In this document: positions 7,153 to 15,553 of the stretch, piece after piece
How positions within the stretch are numbered: the first letter of the stretch is position 1
Layout: the number at the start of each line of letters is the position of its first letter
Source: DATLYB01 sp964502525
Lineage (GTDB): Bacteria > Bacteroidota > Bacteroidia > Chitinophagales > CAIOSU01
DNA length: 16,815 bases
Assembly (NCBI GenBank): GCA_964502525.1
Contig: CAZCXH010000108.1
Coordinates: 1 to 16,815, forward strand
Direction of reading: 5' to 3'
Position numbers and translations under genes: made by a program
Notes under the pieces: model-generated
Seen by the model: the letters and a program-made list of their open reading frames with translations, nothing else
Told to the model about the DNA's origin: nothing
The model's database searches: none

Positions 7153-8391
7153 TCACCTCCTCCTCTCCCTGAACCCTCGTTTCTGAGGTTTTCGCCCGTC
7201 CCTGCCTCCGCGCCCGTTTCTCCCGGCTCTTTCCCTGTGTGCCGATGGATTATATTCTGGTCCCTCGCCTAAATTTTTTGGCAACGCAAGTTTCTTCACC
7301 TCATTACCGATCAAATCTTCAATCCTTTTGAACTTCTGCTGATCATCGGGGCTGATGAATGTCAGCGCTATGCCCGTTTGTTCAGCGCGAGCCGTGCGTC
7401 CCACGCGGTGGATGTAGTCCTCCGCATCACCCGGCACGTCATAGTTGATCACCAATCCGATGGAATCAATATCAATGCCGCGCGACAACACATCGGTTGC
7501 CACCAATATCTGCAATTGACGGCTCTTGAAGCGCCTCAGAGTTTCGTTGCGCTCAGCCTGCTCCAGATCGGAGCTGATCATTGCCGCGTTGAACCCATCG
7601 CGCTTCAACTCGCGCCCCAGGTCCTTCACCTTTTCTTTCGTAGAGGCAAACACCAGGATGCTTGTTATTTTTTTGCCATGCAAAAGCGATTTCAGCAGTT
7701 CTATCTTCTGCGGGCTGTAAACCACGTAAGCTCCCTGCATCACGCCCGCAGCAGGTTTCGAGAGGGCGATATTGATCTCCACCGGTTCGGTCAGTATCTT
7801 TTTCGCCAGCGCCCTTATCTGCGGAGGCATAGTGGCTGAAAACAGCAGTGTTTGCCGATTTGCCGGAAGATAGGTTATGATTTTATTGATATCATCGCTG
7901 AAACCCATGTCGAGCATGCGATCGGCCTCATCGAGGATAAGGTGGCGCAGGTTGTCAAACTTCACATATCCCATGTTCAGATGCGCGATGAAGCGGCCTG
8001 GCGTGGCTATGATGATGTTTGAGCCTTGCGTGAGAGCTCGTTTCTCCTGATTGAAGGCTTCCCCACCGGTGCCGCCATAGATGGCGATTGAACTTACTGG
8101 CGTATAATAGGAGAACCCTTGCAACGCTTCGTCAATCTGCACGGCCAGCTCGCGCGTAGGCACGATGATGAGCGTATTCAGCGTATGGCTGTGCTCCTTA
8201 ATGATGTCGTTAATAGTTGGGAGCAGGAATGCCGCTGTTTTACCGGTACCTGTCTGCGCGCATGCAATGAGGTCTTTATTGTTGAGGATAATGGGTATCG
8301 CCTGTTCCTGGATGGGCGTAGGCTTTTTGAAGCCCATCGCGTCAAGCCCCTCCATCAGCGAAGGTTCGAGGTTAAAGTCGTGGAATGTCAA
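7153..8391 (-). CDS. rhlE: DEAD-box ATP-dependent RNA helicase, RhlE-like
   Basis: ATP-dependent RNA unwinding, probably in ribosome assembly or RNA turnover. The motifs are in order in a 412-residue protein numbered from the TTG start. They are the Q motif PTPIQ (Q28), motif I AQTGTGKT (45-52), Ia PTRELA (78-83), Ib TPGR (130-133), II DEAD (154-157), III SAT (185-187), V ATDVLSRGIDI (298-308) and VI HRVGRTAR (328-335). A short basic Gly/Arg-rich tail ends the protein. The frame is open to an ATG at 8457, but that adds 22 unrelated residues, and a -7 box at 8412-8419 lies inside that extension. The TTG at 8391 gives LTFHDFNLEPSL, the normal family N-terminus, so I chose it. Its gene lies downstream of the beta-helix protein on the same strand. 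Confidence 0.93.
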   Translation of the reverse strand: MTFHDFNLEPSLMEGLDAMGFKKPTPIQEQAIPIILNNKDLIACAQTGTGKTAAFLLPTINDIIKEHSHTLNTLIIVPTRELAVQIDEALQGFSYYTPVSSIAIYGGTGGEAFNQEKRALTQGSNIIIATPGRFIAHLNMGYVKFDNLRHLILDEADRMLDMGFSDDINKIITYLPANRQTLLFSATMPPQIRALAKKILTEPVEINIALSKPAAGVMQGAYVVYSPQKIELLKSLLHGKKITSILVFASTKEKVKDLGRELKRDGFNAAMISSDLEQAERNETLRRFKSRQLQILVATDVLSRGIDIDSIGLVINYDVPGDAEDYIHRVGRTARAEQTGIALTFISPDDQQKFKRIEDLIGNEVKKLALPKNLGEGPEYNPSAHRERAGRNGRGGRDGRKPQKRGFRERRR

Positions 8392-8411
8392 TTCTGGTTT
8401 TAAAAAACAAG

Positions 8412-8419
8412 CAAAGTTA
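8412..8419 (-). promoter_or_regulatory. Bacteroidota -7 box for the DEAD-box helicase
   Basis: TAACTTTG on the minus strand, identical to the tRNA box, ends about 20 bp before the TTG start at 8391. It implies a leader of roughly 16 nt and excludes the upstream ATG as the translation start. Confidence 0.55.
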
Positions 8420-8491
8420 GATATTAGAAACCGAGATTGTCTGATCAGAACCAACATTTACAAAAAGAGACCTGAAATCCTATACAGGACA

Positions 8492-11400
8492 TCATGAATC
8501 AATCTTCACAAACTTCTTCATCACATAATTTGCATCTTTATCGGTTATGGATAGAAAATATACTCCCGGCTTGAAGTCCTTCAAATCAATTTTTACCGAA
8601 TAGTCGGTGACGGTTGTTTTGTAAATTTCCGCTCCGATGAAATCCGTGAGGCGCAGGTCATAGCGCTGTGATTTGCCGAACACGACATTCAACTCGCCTG
8701 TGGCGGGATTGGGATATATCCTGATGCTGCTCTTCTCCACTTCACCGATTCCCACCACCGCATCGCCCTTCAATGAAATTTTTAACGGAAATTGGCTGAT
8801 GTCTGACGATTCGATTTCAAGCGTATCCATCAAGACACCTGCAAAAGCAGGAGCGAATCTTAACACCATTCCGCATGAATCGCCCGGCTGCATCACACTT
8901 GATGAGCATTGGTCAGTTGCGACTTCAAACGATGAGGTCAGCAATGAGTTCGCTCCGATAATCAAATCGTATGCTCCAGTATTTTTCAGCCAGACTTGCT
9001 CAGTGGTTACGGAGCCAACCGTCAGCGTTCCGAAATCAATGGAAGTAGAAGTAGCCGCGATTTCAGGCGAGCCGACAATGTGAATCACTTCGGGCGTGAA
9101 AATCGGTGGATTGAAATCAAAAACGATTTTCGCGCTGTTTTTAATTTTCGCTCCTGCCAAAAGTCCTGGCAGCAGTTTGACTGTGAAAGCAGCCTGCCAT
9201 TCGCCTTCAGGCGAAATTACATTGGGCGGCAGCATGATGCTGTCATAAATAATGGTGAGAACATTTCCCGCGAGCGACCAACTGAACGTGCCGCGGCTGT
9301 GTAATGAAAGCGAGGAATCAATTGCGAGGGCGCTTAAATCGAATGCGGCATCGAGCGTATCGGTGATGGTTACGGTGATGGCGGAATCCGGAGCCTGCGC
9401 TTTGTTTTCAAAGAAGATGGTGTATTGAATAGTGTCGTTCAACGCGGAAGAAGGAATCATGTGAATCATCACCGAGTCGCCATCCACAGACAATCCGTTG
9501 ATGAAATTGCCGCTGCTGGTTTTACCGTTCGGGTCGAAGGGACCGCGGATGGGACCAACGGATGAATAGTCAAATCCTGCCGGTGGATTGCAGGGCGGCT
9601 TCTGCAGCGCGGCATTGACCTGATACAAAGCCTGAGCGGAGTACCAGTTGAGCCTGCCGTTTTGTTCAACCTGGTCCATTGCCCGCATAAATGCTTCCTG
9701 TTGCGTGCCGTTGGTGGAAGCGCGCAGCCGGTCAGCAGCGCCTTTAGCCGCGCTGTGCCACGCATTAAAGAATCCTCCAATGATTTGGTTCACGCATCCT
9801 CCGATGATTTGCGCCCATCCCACACCGGGAATGAGGTTCACGAGTTCATTCGCCACCTGCTCCAGCACCCACTTGGGAGTTTTTGCAATACCATTCGGCA
9901 ATCCGTCAACGATATTATCCACCGCTTTATTCAGATTCGTCAGATTGGGGTCGCCCAGGAGCGCGTCCGTCAGCGCTCCGCATCCCGCGGTTACCATGCT
10001 TCCAATCAGCAATCCCTTCACCTGCGCTTTTGTTGCGCCCTGCAATCCTTTGTACGTACACGCCTTGTCTGAACCAAATACAAGCTCGTCTTCACCTTCG
10101 CGCTTTTGATTCGCTGAAGTTTTCAATGCGCCATACGATGGAGGATAAACGACATGGTCAGGGTCAACCGCCCAATACAGCTTCAGCGTTTTCAGTTGTT
10201 TTTCCGCAAGCGGAATCAGCACGTACGCTTTGGATTTGTCGGCTTCAGTTGAACGGTCGTATTCGGGAGTGATTTGTGATTCAAGTTTTAAATTGATGTA
10301 TTCGGAAGATGGCGGGGTGATTTCAAGCAGGATAACGCCTTCGTTATTTCCGAAGTTGAAGATTTGAAGATAATTGGAGCGCTCCGCTCCGAAGGGAACA
10401 ACCGGGTATCCCACCGTGCCCGTTAATTCCGCTCCGATGAAAATGAGCGATGGCAGGAAGAAGACCGTGTCGGCTGCCGATGAGGAGTCGGGATTTTGCA
10501 CAACCAAATCCCAGTCGGCAATGATGTCGTAATTTGTCAAATCAAAATCCGCGATAATCAGGCTTGATGTCAATGTTTTTATTGTGCCCTGAATATTTCC
10601 CGGGTCGGGAGCGCCACGACTGCCGCGCGTGAGCGTGACAGTGACTGCGGCATCAAAATTTCCGCCATAGATAATGAAGGTTTCGATGCTTCCATTTAGA
10701 ATCGTATCACCATTTACTAAGGAGCTGATGAAAGGCGTGCCAGCAGTGAGCGTATCACCGCACTGCGCGAATGCAGACACAGACGCCCATGAAGAAAAGT
10801 TGATGCTGCCCACTCCGGTGTTCGCCACTTCGTCACCGCTGCCGCTGCCCAGCCCGCTGGGTCCGCTGCTGTCGCCCCACCAGTTGCCGGTCGCATCAAC
10901 CGTATCGGGTCCGGTATTGGTCAAGCCGTTGCCCGCGTTGGATGAAATGTAATTGTATTGCAGCGACACATTGCCCTTGCTGATTTTGATTCCATCGCCA
11001 CCGTTGGCGCTGATAACGTTGCATTGAATGGAAACAGCGCCCAATCCGTAGTCATTAATCTTAATTGCATCGAGCGCGTTGCTGGTGAAAATGCAATTAT
11101 TGATGTTCAATGTGCCTGCAAAACCACTGCCAACTAACGCATCCACACCGGAACCGCTGCTGTTGGCGATGATACATTCTTCCAGCAAAATATTCAGCGG
11201 GTCCTGAAGATTGAGTTGAGCAAATCCATATTTCCCACCAAAATCAATGTCGCAGAATTTAAAACTGCCGCTGCTGCCGCTGCGGAAAATGAGGCTGTTC
11301 CATGCAATGCCCGGCAGGTTGCGGGTAATGCGGTTCCGGTTATTCAGCGTTCCTTCCGCCACCAGCGTGCCCGAAATATCCAATGTTGAACCGTCACTCA

Positions 11401-12817
11401 TGCGCACCTCCGTTCCCGGAATCAGCGTTACTGTTACTCCGCTGCTGATATTGACGGTGGCGAGGTCGGGAATCAGCAAATCAAGTTCATACGTTCCGGA
11501 CACGGTTGCATTTCCACCCGTCAGTTCGATGCCGTCAAAGCCATTACCGCTGATATTCGAGTTGGTCGGATAGTTGTTGGGGTTCAGGCGATAAGCGGGA
11601 CCTGAATTTGCAGTGAATGTATTTCCGTTCAGCGTTGCAGCGCCCGACAAACCGATGGAGAGGTCAGTGCCATTGCCCATGTTATTGCTGATAGTGGAAT
11701 TGGTCAACGAGATGACACCGACAGGTCCCGAACCGACAATGCCACCGATGCCATCGCCACCACTCTGCGTGATGGTGCATTGGTCAATAGTGATGCTCGC
11801 GGGGTCCTGCAGTATGATTTGCTCGTAGCTCAATCGTCCGCCTTGCTGAATGTCGCAATATTTAAAGCTGCCTGTGCTGCCTGAGCGGAAAATAATGGAA
11901 AACCACAGCAGCGGTGGCGCATGGGAGGTGAAGGTGATTCTGTCAGCGCTGGCGCCTTCGGCTATCAGCGTTCCGTCAATGTCAAATCCTGCGCTTTCCT
12001 TCATCCTCACTTCCAATCCCGGCACGAGGGTGAGTGTTGTTCCGTTAGCGATTGTAAGATTGGTGAACTCCTGGATGAGCAAATCGAATTCGTATGTTCC
12101 GGAAAAAATTGCGGTGCCACCGGTGAACTCAATTCCGTCAAAGCCGTTGCCGGAAACCGTTCCTCCGCTTGGGTAAATGTTGGGACCGAAACGAAAAGCG
12201 GAGAGGGTGTTCCCGGTAATTACATTGTCAGCCAATGTCACCATTGAGCTGGTGTCGGTGGTTACGTCAATTCCATTTCCGCCATTGTTGGTGATTGCGC
12301 TGTTAGTGACGGAGAACGTGCCTGCCACTCCGCTGCCCACCATGCCGGAGATGCCTTCGTCCTCGCCCTCGCGGATGATGCAATTATCAATGTTCAGGCT
12401 CGTGGGATTTTGCAGAAGCAGTTGCTGCCCCTGTCCAAAGGGCGCGCGACCGCCATGCTCGATGTCGCAGAATTTGAAACTGCTGTTGCTTTCCTGGCGA
12501 AAGATGAACGTGTACCACTTCTCGGTGACGGTGTCGGACACAAACCGGATGCGGTTGGCGGAATCGCCTTCGGCAGTGAGTGTTCCGTAAATTTCAACAG
12601 TTGCCATTTCCTTTAATCTGACAACTACTCCGGGCTCTATCGTCAGCACCTGGCTGTCGGGAATTGAAAGCGTGGCATAAGCAGGAACAAGATAGGGGCT
12701 GCCTGCGAGTGTCAGCGGTCCTCCGCTGCCGTCATAGATGGTTCCGGAAATGGGAGTTTGGGAAAAAGCCTGTGCAAATGAAAGCGCACAGCAGCCGATG
12801 AGCAGTAATTTTTTCAT
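8492..12817 (-). CDS. Secreted parallel beta-helix protein with T9SS type A sorting domain
   Basis: A 1441-residue exported surface protein; the substrate or partner is unknown. The start chosen is the ATG at 12817, which gives a signal peptide (MKKLLLIGCCALSFAQAFSQ); a longer frame adds 21 residues with no signal character. Residues about 20-660 form a right-handed beta-helix built from three repeats of about 204 and 201 residues (marker PG at 62, 266 and 467), ending with GNWWGDSSGPSG (about 641-652). An Ig/TIG-like segment (about 680-770) follows, then an unusual helical, hydrophobic, Cys-containing segment (about 920-1075). After it come a DUF11-like domain (about 1110-1245), a choice-of-anchor-D/ASH-type domain (about 1250-1345) and the type A C-terminal domain from about 1364 with YPNP at 1368. 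It is probably secreted by T9SS and anchored at the surface. Confidence 0.9.
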   Translation of the reverse strand: MKKLLLIGCCALSFAQAFSQTPISGTIYDGSGGPLTLAGSPYLVPAYATLSIPDSQVLTIEPGVVVRLKEMATVEIYGTLTAEGDSANRIRFVSDTVTEKWYTFIFRQESNSSFKFCDIEHGGRAPFGQGQQLLLQNPTSLNIDNCIIREGEDEGISGMVGSGVAGTFSVTNSAITNNGGNGIDVTTDTSSMVTLADNVITGNTLSAFRFGPNIYPSGGTVSGNGFDGIEFTGGTAIFSGTYEFDLLIQEFTNLTIANGTTLTLVPGLEVRMKESAGFDIDGTLIAEGASADRITFTSHAPPLLWFSIIFRSGSTGSFKYCDIQQGGRLSYEQIILQDPASITIDQCTITQSGGDGIGGIVGSGPVGVISLTNSTISNNMGNGTDLSIGLSGAATLNGNTFTANSGPAYRLNPNNYPTNSNISGNGFDGIELTGGNATVSGTYELDLLIPDLATVNISSGVTVTLIPGTEVRMSDGSTLDISGTLVAEGTLNNRNRITRNLPGIAWNSLIFRSGSSGSFKFCDIDFGGKYGFAQLNLQDPLNILLEECIIANSSGSGVDALVGSGFAGTLNINNCIFTSNALDAIKINDYGLGAVSIQCNVISANGGDGIKISKGNVSLQYNYISSNAGNGLTNTGPDTVDATGNWWGDSSGPSGLGSGSGDEVANTGVGSINFSSWASVSAFAQCGDTLTAGTPFISSLVNGDTILNGSIETFIIYGGNFDAAVTVTLTRGSRGAPDPGNIQGTIKTLTSSLIIADFDLTNYDIIADWDLVVQNPDSSSAADTVFFLPSLIFIGAELTGTVGYPVVPFGAERSNYLQIFNFGNNEGVILLEITPPSSEYINLKLESQITPEYDRSTEADKSKAYVLIPLAEKQLKTLKLYWAVDPDHVVYPPSYGALKTSANQKREGEDELVFGSDKACTYKGLQGATKAQVKGLLIGSMVTAGCGALTDALLGDPNLTNLNKAVDNIVDGLPNGIAKTPKWVLEQVANELVNLIPGVGWAQIIGGCVNQIIGGFFNAWHSAAKGAADRLRASTNGTQQEAFMRAMDQVEQNGRLNWYSAQALYQVNAALQKPPCNPPAGFDYSSVGPIRGPFDPNGKTSSGNFINGLSVDGDSVMIHMIPSSALNDTIQYTIFFENKAQAPDSAITVTITDTLDAAFDLSALAIDSSLSLHSRGTFSWSLAGNVLTIIYDSIMLPPNVISPEGEWQAAFTVKLLPGLLAGAKIKNSAKIVFDFNPPIFTPEVIHIVGSPEIAATSTSIDFGTLTVGSVTTEQVWLKNTGAYDLIIGANSLLTSSFEVATDQCSSSVMQPGDSCGMVLRFAPAFAGVLMDTLEIESSDISQFPLKISLKGDAVVGIGEVEKSSIRIYPNPATGELNVVFGKSQRYDLRLTDFIGAEIYKTTVTDYSVKIDLKDFKPGVYFLSITDKDANYVMKKFVKIDS

Positions 12818-12867
12818 GGCGATTGGTTTTTGTGACAATAAAATGGGAAGGGGCTTGCAGGGGAGTC

Positions 12868-12886
12868 CCGGCTTTAACAAAACCGG
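12868..12886 (-). promoter_or_regulatory. Hairpin in the probable 5' leader of the beta-helix gene
   Basis: On the minus strand CCGGTTTT and AAAGCCGG-type arms form an 8-bp stem (one G-U pair) with a 3-nt loop, about 50 bp upstream of the ATG. No T-tract follows, so it is not a clear terminator. It could influence translation or be incidental. No -7 box was found in the 266-bp space between this gene and the desaturase. Confidence 0.25.
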
Positions 12887-13083
12887 ATGAGATTACCTTT
12901 TTCATAATCATGATAACAAAAGGGGGAGAAACTTTTATTATCGTTGAAAAGGTTGGCTAATCTGCCGAATATTAGGACGAAAGCATGGCAATCAAAGGAA
13001 ATTTTTTGCACATGTCAATTACTATTTACTCAGGCAAGATTCAATTCGTCAATTCTGTATTTTGTGCTTCATCGTTTCCGAAT

Positions 13084-14022
13084 TCAAGCCCCCGCCAGAT
13101 CACCCTGATGATGCCGCACGTTGATTTCGGGAACCCAGTCAATGTCTTTCGCGCGCGCAGGCAACACAATGGGATTGCCGAGGTAGTCCACGCGCCTGGC
13201 GGGATAGATGTGGGTTTCAAACAAATAGGCGAGCAATGATTTCCGGTCGAGTGCGGGATGAAGATGCGGGCGTATATGTTTTTCGTGATATTCGGGGAGC
13301 AGGCTCCAGTGCAAGCCCGGCTTATCATGGTGCGCTCCGTGATAGCCGTTGTTGAACAAGAGCCAGTTCAGGAACCTTCCGGTGAAGTTGCGGCTGTGGT
13401 TGCAGGGATGGGTTTCATCGCAGCCGTCATGCTGGAAATAGTTGGTGCCCACGATGCCCCATGCCGCGTATTGATGCGGGATGAACACGAACAGCAGGAA
13501 GCGCTGCCAGTCAACGGCAAGCAGCGCGATCTTCGCGCCAATGATCAAGGACATCTCCAGCGTATATTGCCGGAACCATGCAGGCCGCTCCCGGTACATC
13601 TTTTTCGCAAAGCGTATTTCACCCGCAAGAATGTCACGGCTCATGATGAAAAAGAAAAACAACTGGTTGAAAATGTTGATGTGAAAACGCGCCTTGGTGG
13701 TGCGGATGGCATCCTTTTCGGTTTGCGTGTATTTATGGTGGCTGAAGTTGTGCCCCGGCACGTAGGCGCTGGTGGAATGTCCATAAGAGAAGGAGAGTAT
13801 GATCTGAAAGATCCTGTTCATCCATCGGTTTCGAAAGACGGGAACGTGGATGCTGTTGTGCACGATGATGGCGCAGATGAACGACATCACGCAATTGACG
13901 ATAACCCACAGGGCGGCTTGCAGCGCGGTCATTTCGTCCCACAGCAGCCAGGGCGTGATGGCGGCAATAAAATAGAACGCAACGTTGAGGATGCTGCGGA
14001 TGTCGGCAGTATGGCGAAGCAT
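13084..14022 (-). CDS. Membrane fatty acid desaturase family protein
   Basis: A di-iron integral-membrane desaturase or hydroxylase of 312 residues, probably acting on acyl chains or a related lipid in the inner membrane. All three histidine boxes are present: HNSIH (H55, H59), HNFSHH (H91, H95, H96) and HGAHH (H228, H231, H232). An extra HDGCDETHPCNH stretch lies before the third box and may also contribute ligands. Hydrophobic segments flank the boxes in the usual two-hairpin layout. The exact substrate cannot be read from sequence; relatives include delta-9-type fatty acid desaturases and carotenoid or sphingolipid enzymes. It lies 59 bp downstream of the beta-CASP gene on the same strand but has its own promoter-like box, so co-transcription is uncertain. 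Confidence 0.88.
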   Translation of the reverse strand: MLRHTADIRSILNVAFYFIAAITPWLLWDEMTALQAALWVIVNCVMSFICAIIVHNSIHVPVFRNRWMNRIFQIILSFSYGHSTSAYVPGHNFSHHKYTQTEKDAIRTTKARFHINIFNQLFFFFIMSRDILAGEIRFAKKMYRERPAWFRQYTLEMSLIIGAKIALLAVDWQRFLLFVFIPHQYAAWGIVGTNYFQHDGCDETHPCNHSRNFTGRFLNWLLFNNGYHGAHHDKPGLHWSLLPEYHEKHIRPHLHPALDRKSLLAYLFETHIYPARRVDYLGNPIVLPARAKDIDWVPEINVRHHQGDLAGA

Positions 14023-14031
14023 GGCGGAACC

Positions 14032-14039
14032 GAAAGTTA
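14032..14039 (-). promoter_or_regulatory. Possible -7 box for the desaturase
   Basis: TAACTTTC on the minus strand differs from TAnnTTTG only in the last base. It lies 9 bp before the ATG, so the predicted transcript would be nearly leaderless. It is weaker evidence than the two exact boxes elsewhere in the window. Confidence 0.3.
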
Positions 14040-14081
14040 TAATATTCGCTGATTCAAATTATTGACTTAGAGCAATGGTTT

Positions 14082-15482
14082 TCAAATTCCGTCAAACAAT
14101 TCAAAGGATTCAAGATATTCCGGCACAACCACGTTCCAGCCGAACTGACGCCTTATATTTTCCGAAAATTCAATCATGCTGTCGTTTTCGCCATGAACGG
14201 TGAATGCGTATTTTGGCTTTTTCCTGAAGCCGCCCAGCCAGCGCAGCAATTCGCTTTTGTCGGCATGCCCTGAAAGCCCGGAGATGTATTCCGCGCGGCA
14301 TCTTACCGGCACGTCTGTTCCGAAAATGCGGATGTATTTGTCACCGTCCAATATTTTTCTGCCGCGCGTTCCGGCTGCCTGGTAGCCTATGATGAGCAGC
14401 GTATCCTGCCTGCTGGGCAAACGGTTATAAAGGTGATGCAAAATTCTTCCGCCCGTCATCATCCCGCTGGCGGAAATGATGATCGCGTTTTTCTTCAGCG
14501 AATTAAGCTGGATGGATTGCTCTTTCGACCGGCAGAAAACAACGGTTCTTGTTTCGAGGGCTTTGGTTAAATCATCAGCATCGAAATTCATTTTATGGCA
14601 TTCAGGATAACGTGCATATAATGCGGATGCGGAGATCGCCATCGGGCTGTCAATGTAAACGGGAACATCGGGAATCAGATTTTTTTCCATCAGTTGCCGG
14701 AGGCGGTAGAGGAATGTCTGCGTTCTGCCCACCGCAAATGCCGGAACGAGAACAATGCCATTTTTGTCAAATGTTTCATTAATGATTTTCGATATGGCGT
14801 TATCGAGGTTGACCGCATCGTTTTCCCGGTTGCCATACGTGGATTCCACAAACAATATGTCAGCATCGGCAATGGCCGCGGGGTCATGCAGAAACTCATG
14901 GCCGTATCTTCCGAGGTCACCGGAAAACACCAGCTTCTTCGTTTGATGATCGCCCCTGATGAAAATCTCGGTTATTGCCGAGCCAAGCAAATGTCCTGCG
15001 TCATGGTATTCAACTTCGATGCGCGGATGAATGCTGAATCTTTTTTTGTATCTGATCCGCTTCATTAGTTGAAATACTTTCCTCGCATCATCCTCTGTGT
15101 AAAGCGGTTTCGGCTCAGGATGCTTCGAGAAGCCCTTCCGCTTTGCATATTCCGCTTCTTCTTCCTGCAGCTTGGCGGAATCGAGCAGCATGATTTCCAT
15201 TAAATCGCCCGTGGAAGGCGTGCAATAAACGGAACCCGCAAACCCATCCTTGCACAGGCGCGGCAGATAGCCGGTGTGGTCAATGTGCGCATGGCTGATA
15301 ATGACTGCGTTGATTGTTGATGAATTAACGGGCAACTTGTTCCAGTTGCGCAGCCGCAGCTCTTTCAATCCCTGAAACAGGCCGCAGTCAAACATGAACC
15401 GGAACTCATCATCAATTTCAATAAGGTATTTCGACCCGGTGACGGTTTTGGCTCCGCCAAGAAATTTCACTTTGACTTTCAC
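14082..15482 (-). CDS. Beta-CASP metallo-beta-lactamase fold protein (CPSF73/Ysh1-like RNase)
   Basis: Predicted zinc-dependent nuclease of the beta-CASP group, acting on RNA. Numbered from the GTG start (466 residues): motif 2 HAHIDH (64-69), motif 3 His in DAGHLLGS (H164), motif 4 Asp in FSGDLGR (D189), beta-CASP motif A VESTYG (E213), motif B SGHAD (H406) and motif C TVHGE (H430). The full set suggests an active enzyme. The N-terminus KFLGGAKTVTGSKYL is typical of the family. An ATG at 15527 extends the frame by 15 residues, but a -7-like box at 15498-15505 lies within that extension, so the GTG at 15482 is preferred. Bacterial members are usually annotated as MBL fold RNA-metabolising hydrolases; the natural target here is unknown. 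Confidence 0.9.
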   Translation of the reverse strand: MKVKVKFLGGAKTVTGSKYLIEIDDEFRFMFDCGLFQGLKELRLRNWNKLPVNSSTINAVIISHAHIDHTGYLPRLCKDGFAGSVYCTPSTGDLMEIMLLDSAKLQEEEAEYAKRKGFSKHPEPKPLYTEDDARKVFQLMKRIRYKKRFSIHPRIEVEYHDAGHLLGSAITEIFIRGDHQTKKLVFSGDLGRYGHEFLHDPAAIADADILFVESTYGNRENDAVNLDNAISKIINETFDKNGIVLVPAFAVGRTQTFLYRLRQLMEKNLIPDVPVYIDSPMAISASALYARYPECHKMNFDADDLTKALETRTVVFCRSKEQSIQLNSLKKNAIIISASGMMTGGRILHHLYNRLPSRQDTLLIIGYQAAGTRGRKILDGDKYIRIFGTDVPVRCRAEYISGLSGHADKSELLRWLGGFRKKPKYAFTVHGENDSMIEFSENIRRQFGWNVVVPEYLESFELFDGI

Positions 15483-15497
15483 GGTTTGATTTGGGGT

Positions 15498-15505
15498 GAA
15501 AGATA
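15498..15505 (-). promoter_or_regulatory. Possible -7 box for the beta-CASP gene
   Basis: TATCTTTC on the minus strand is one base from TAnnTTTG and lies about 15 bp before the GTG at 15482. It lies inside the longer ATG-initiated frame, which argues for the GTG start. Confidence 0.35.
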
Positions 15506-15553
15506 AGGGAACTCTGTTGAGTTGCAATAAGCTAAAATCAAATGAGAAAAAAA

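Noticed and set aside
7033..7272. A + strand ORF starting MVGVTGFEPATPTSRT
   Set aside because: It is the translation of the antisense of tRNA-Pro and continues antisense into the helicase gene; this peptide is a familiar spurious annotation.
8462..8489. Terminator after the beta-helix gene (TCCT/AGGA hairpin, then a T-run on the minus strand)
   Set aside because: Only a 4-bp stem, and the T-run is more than 10 nt away.
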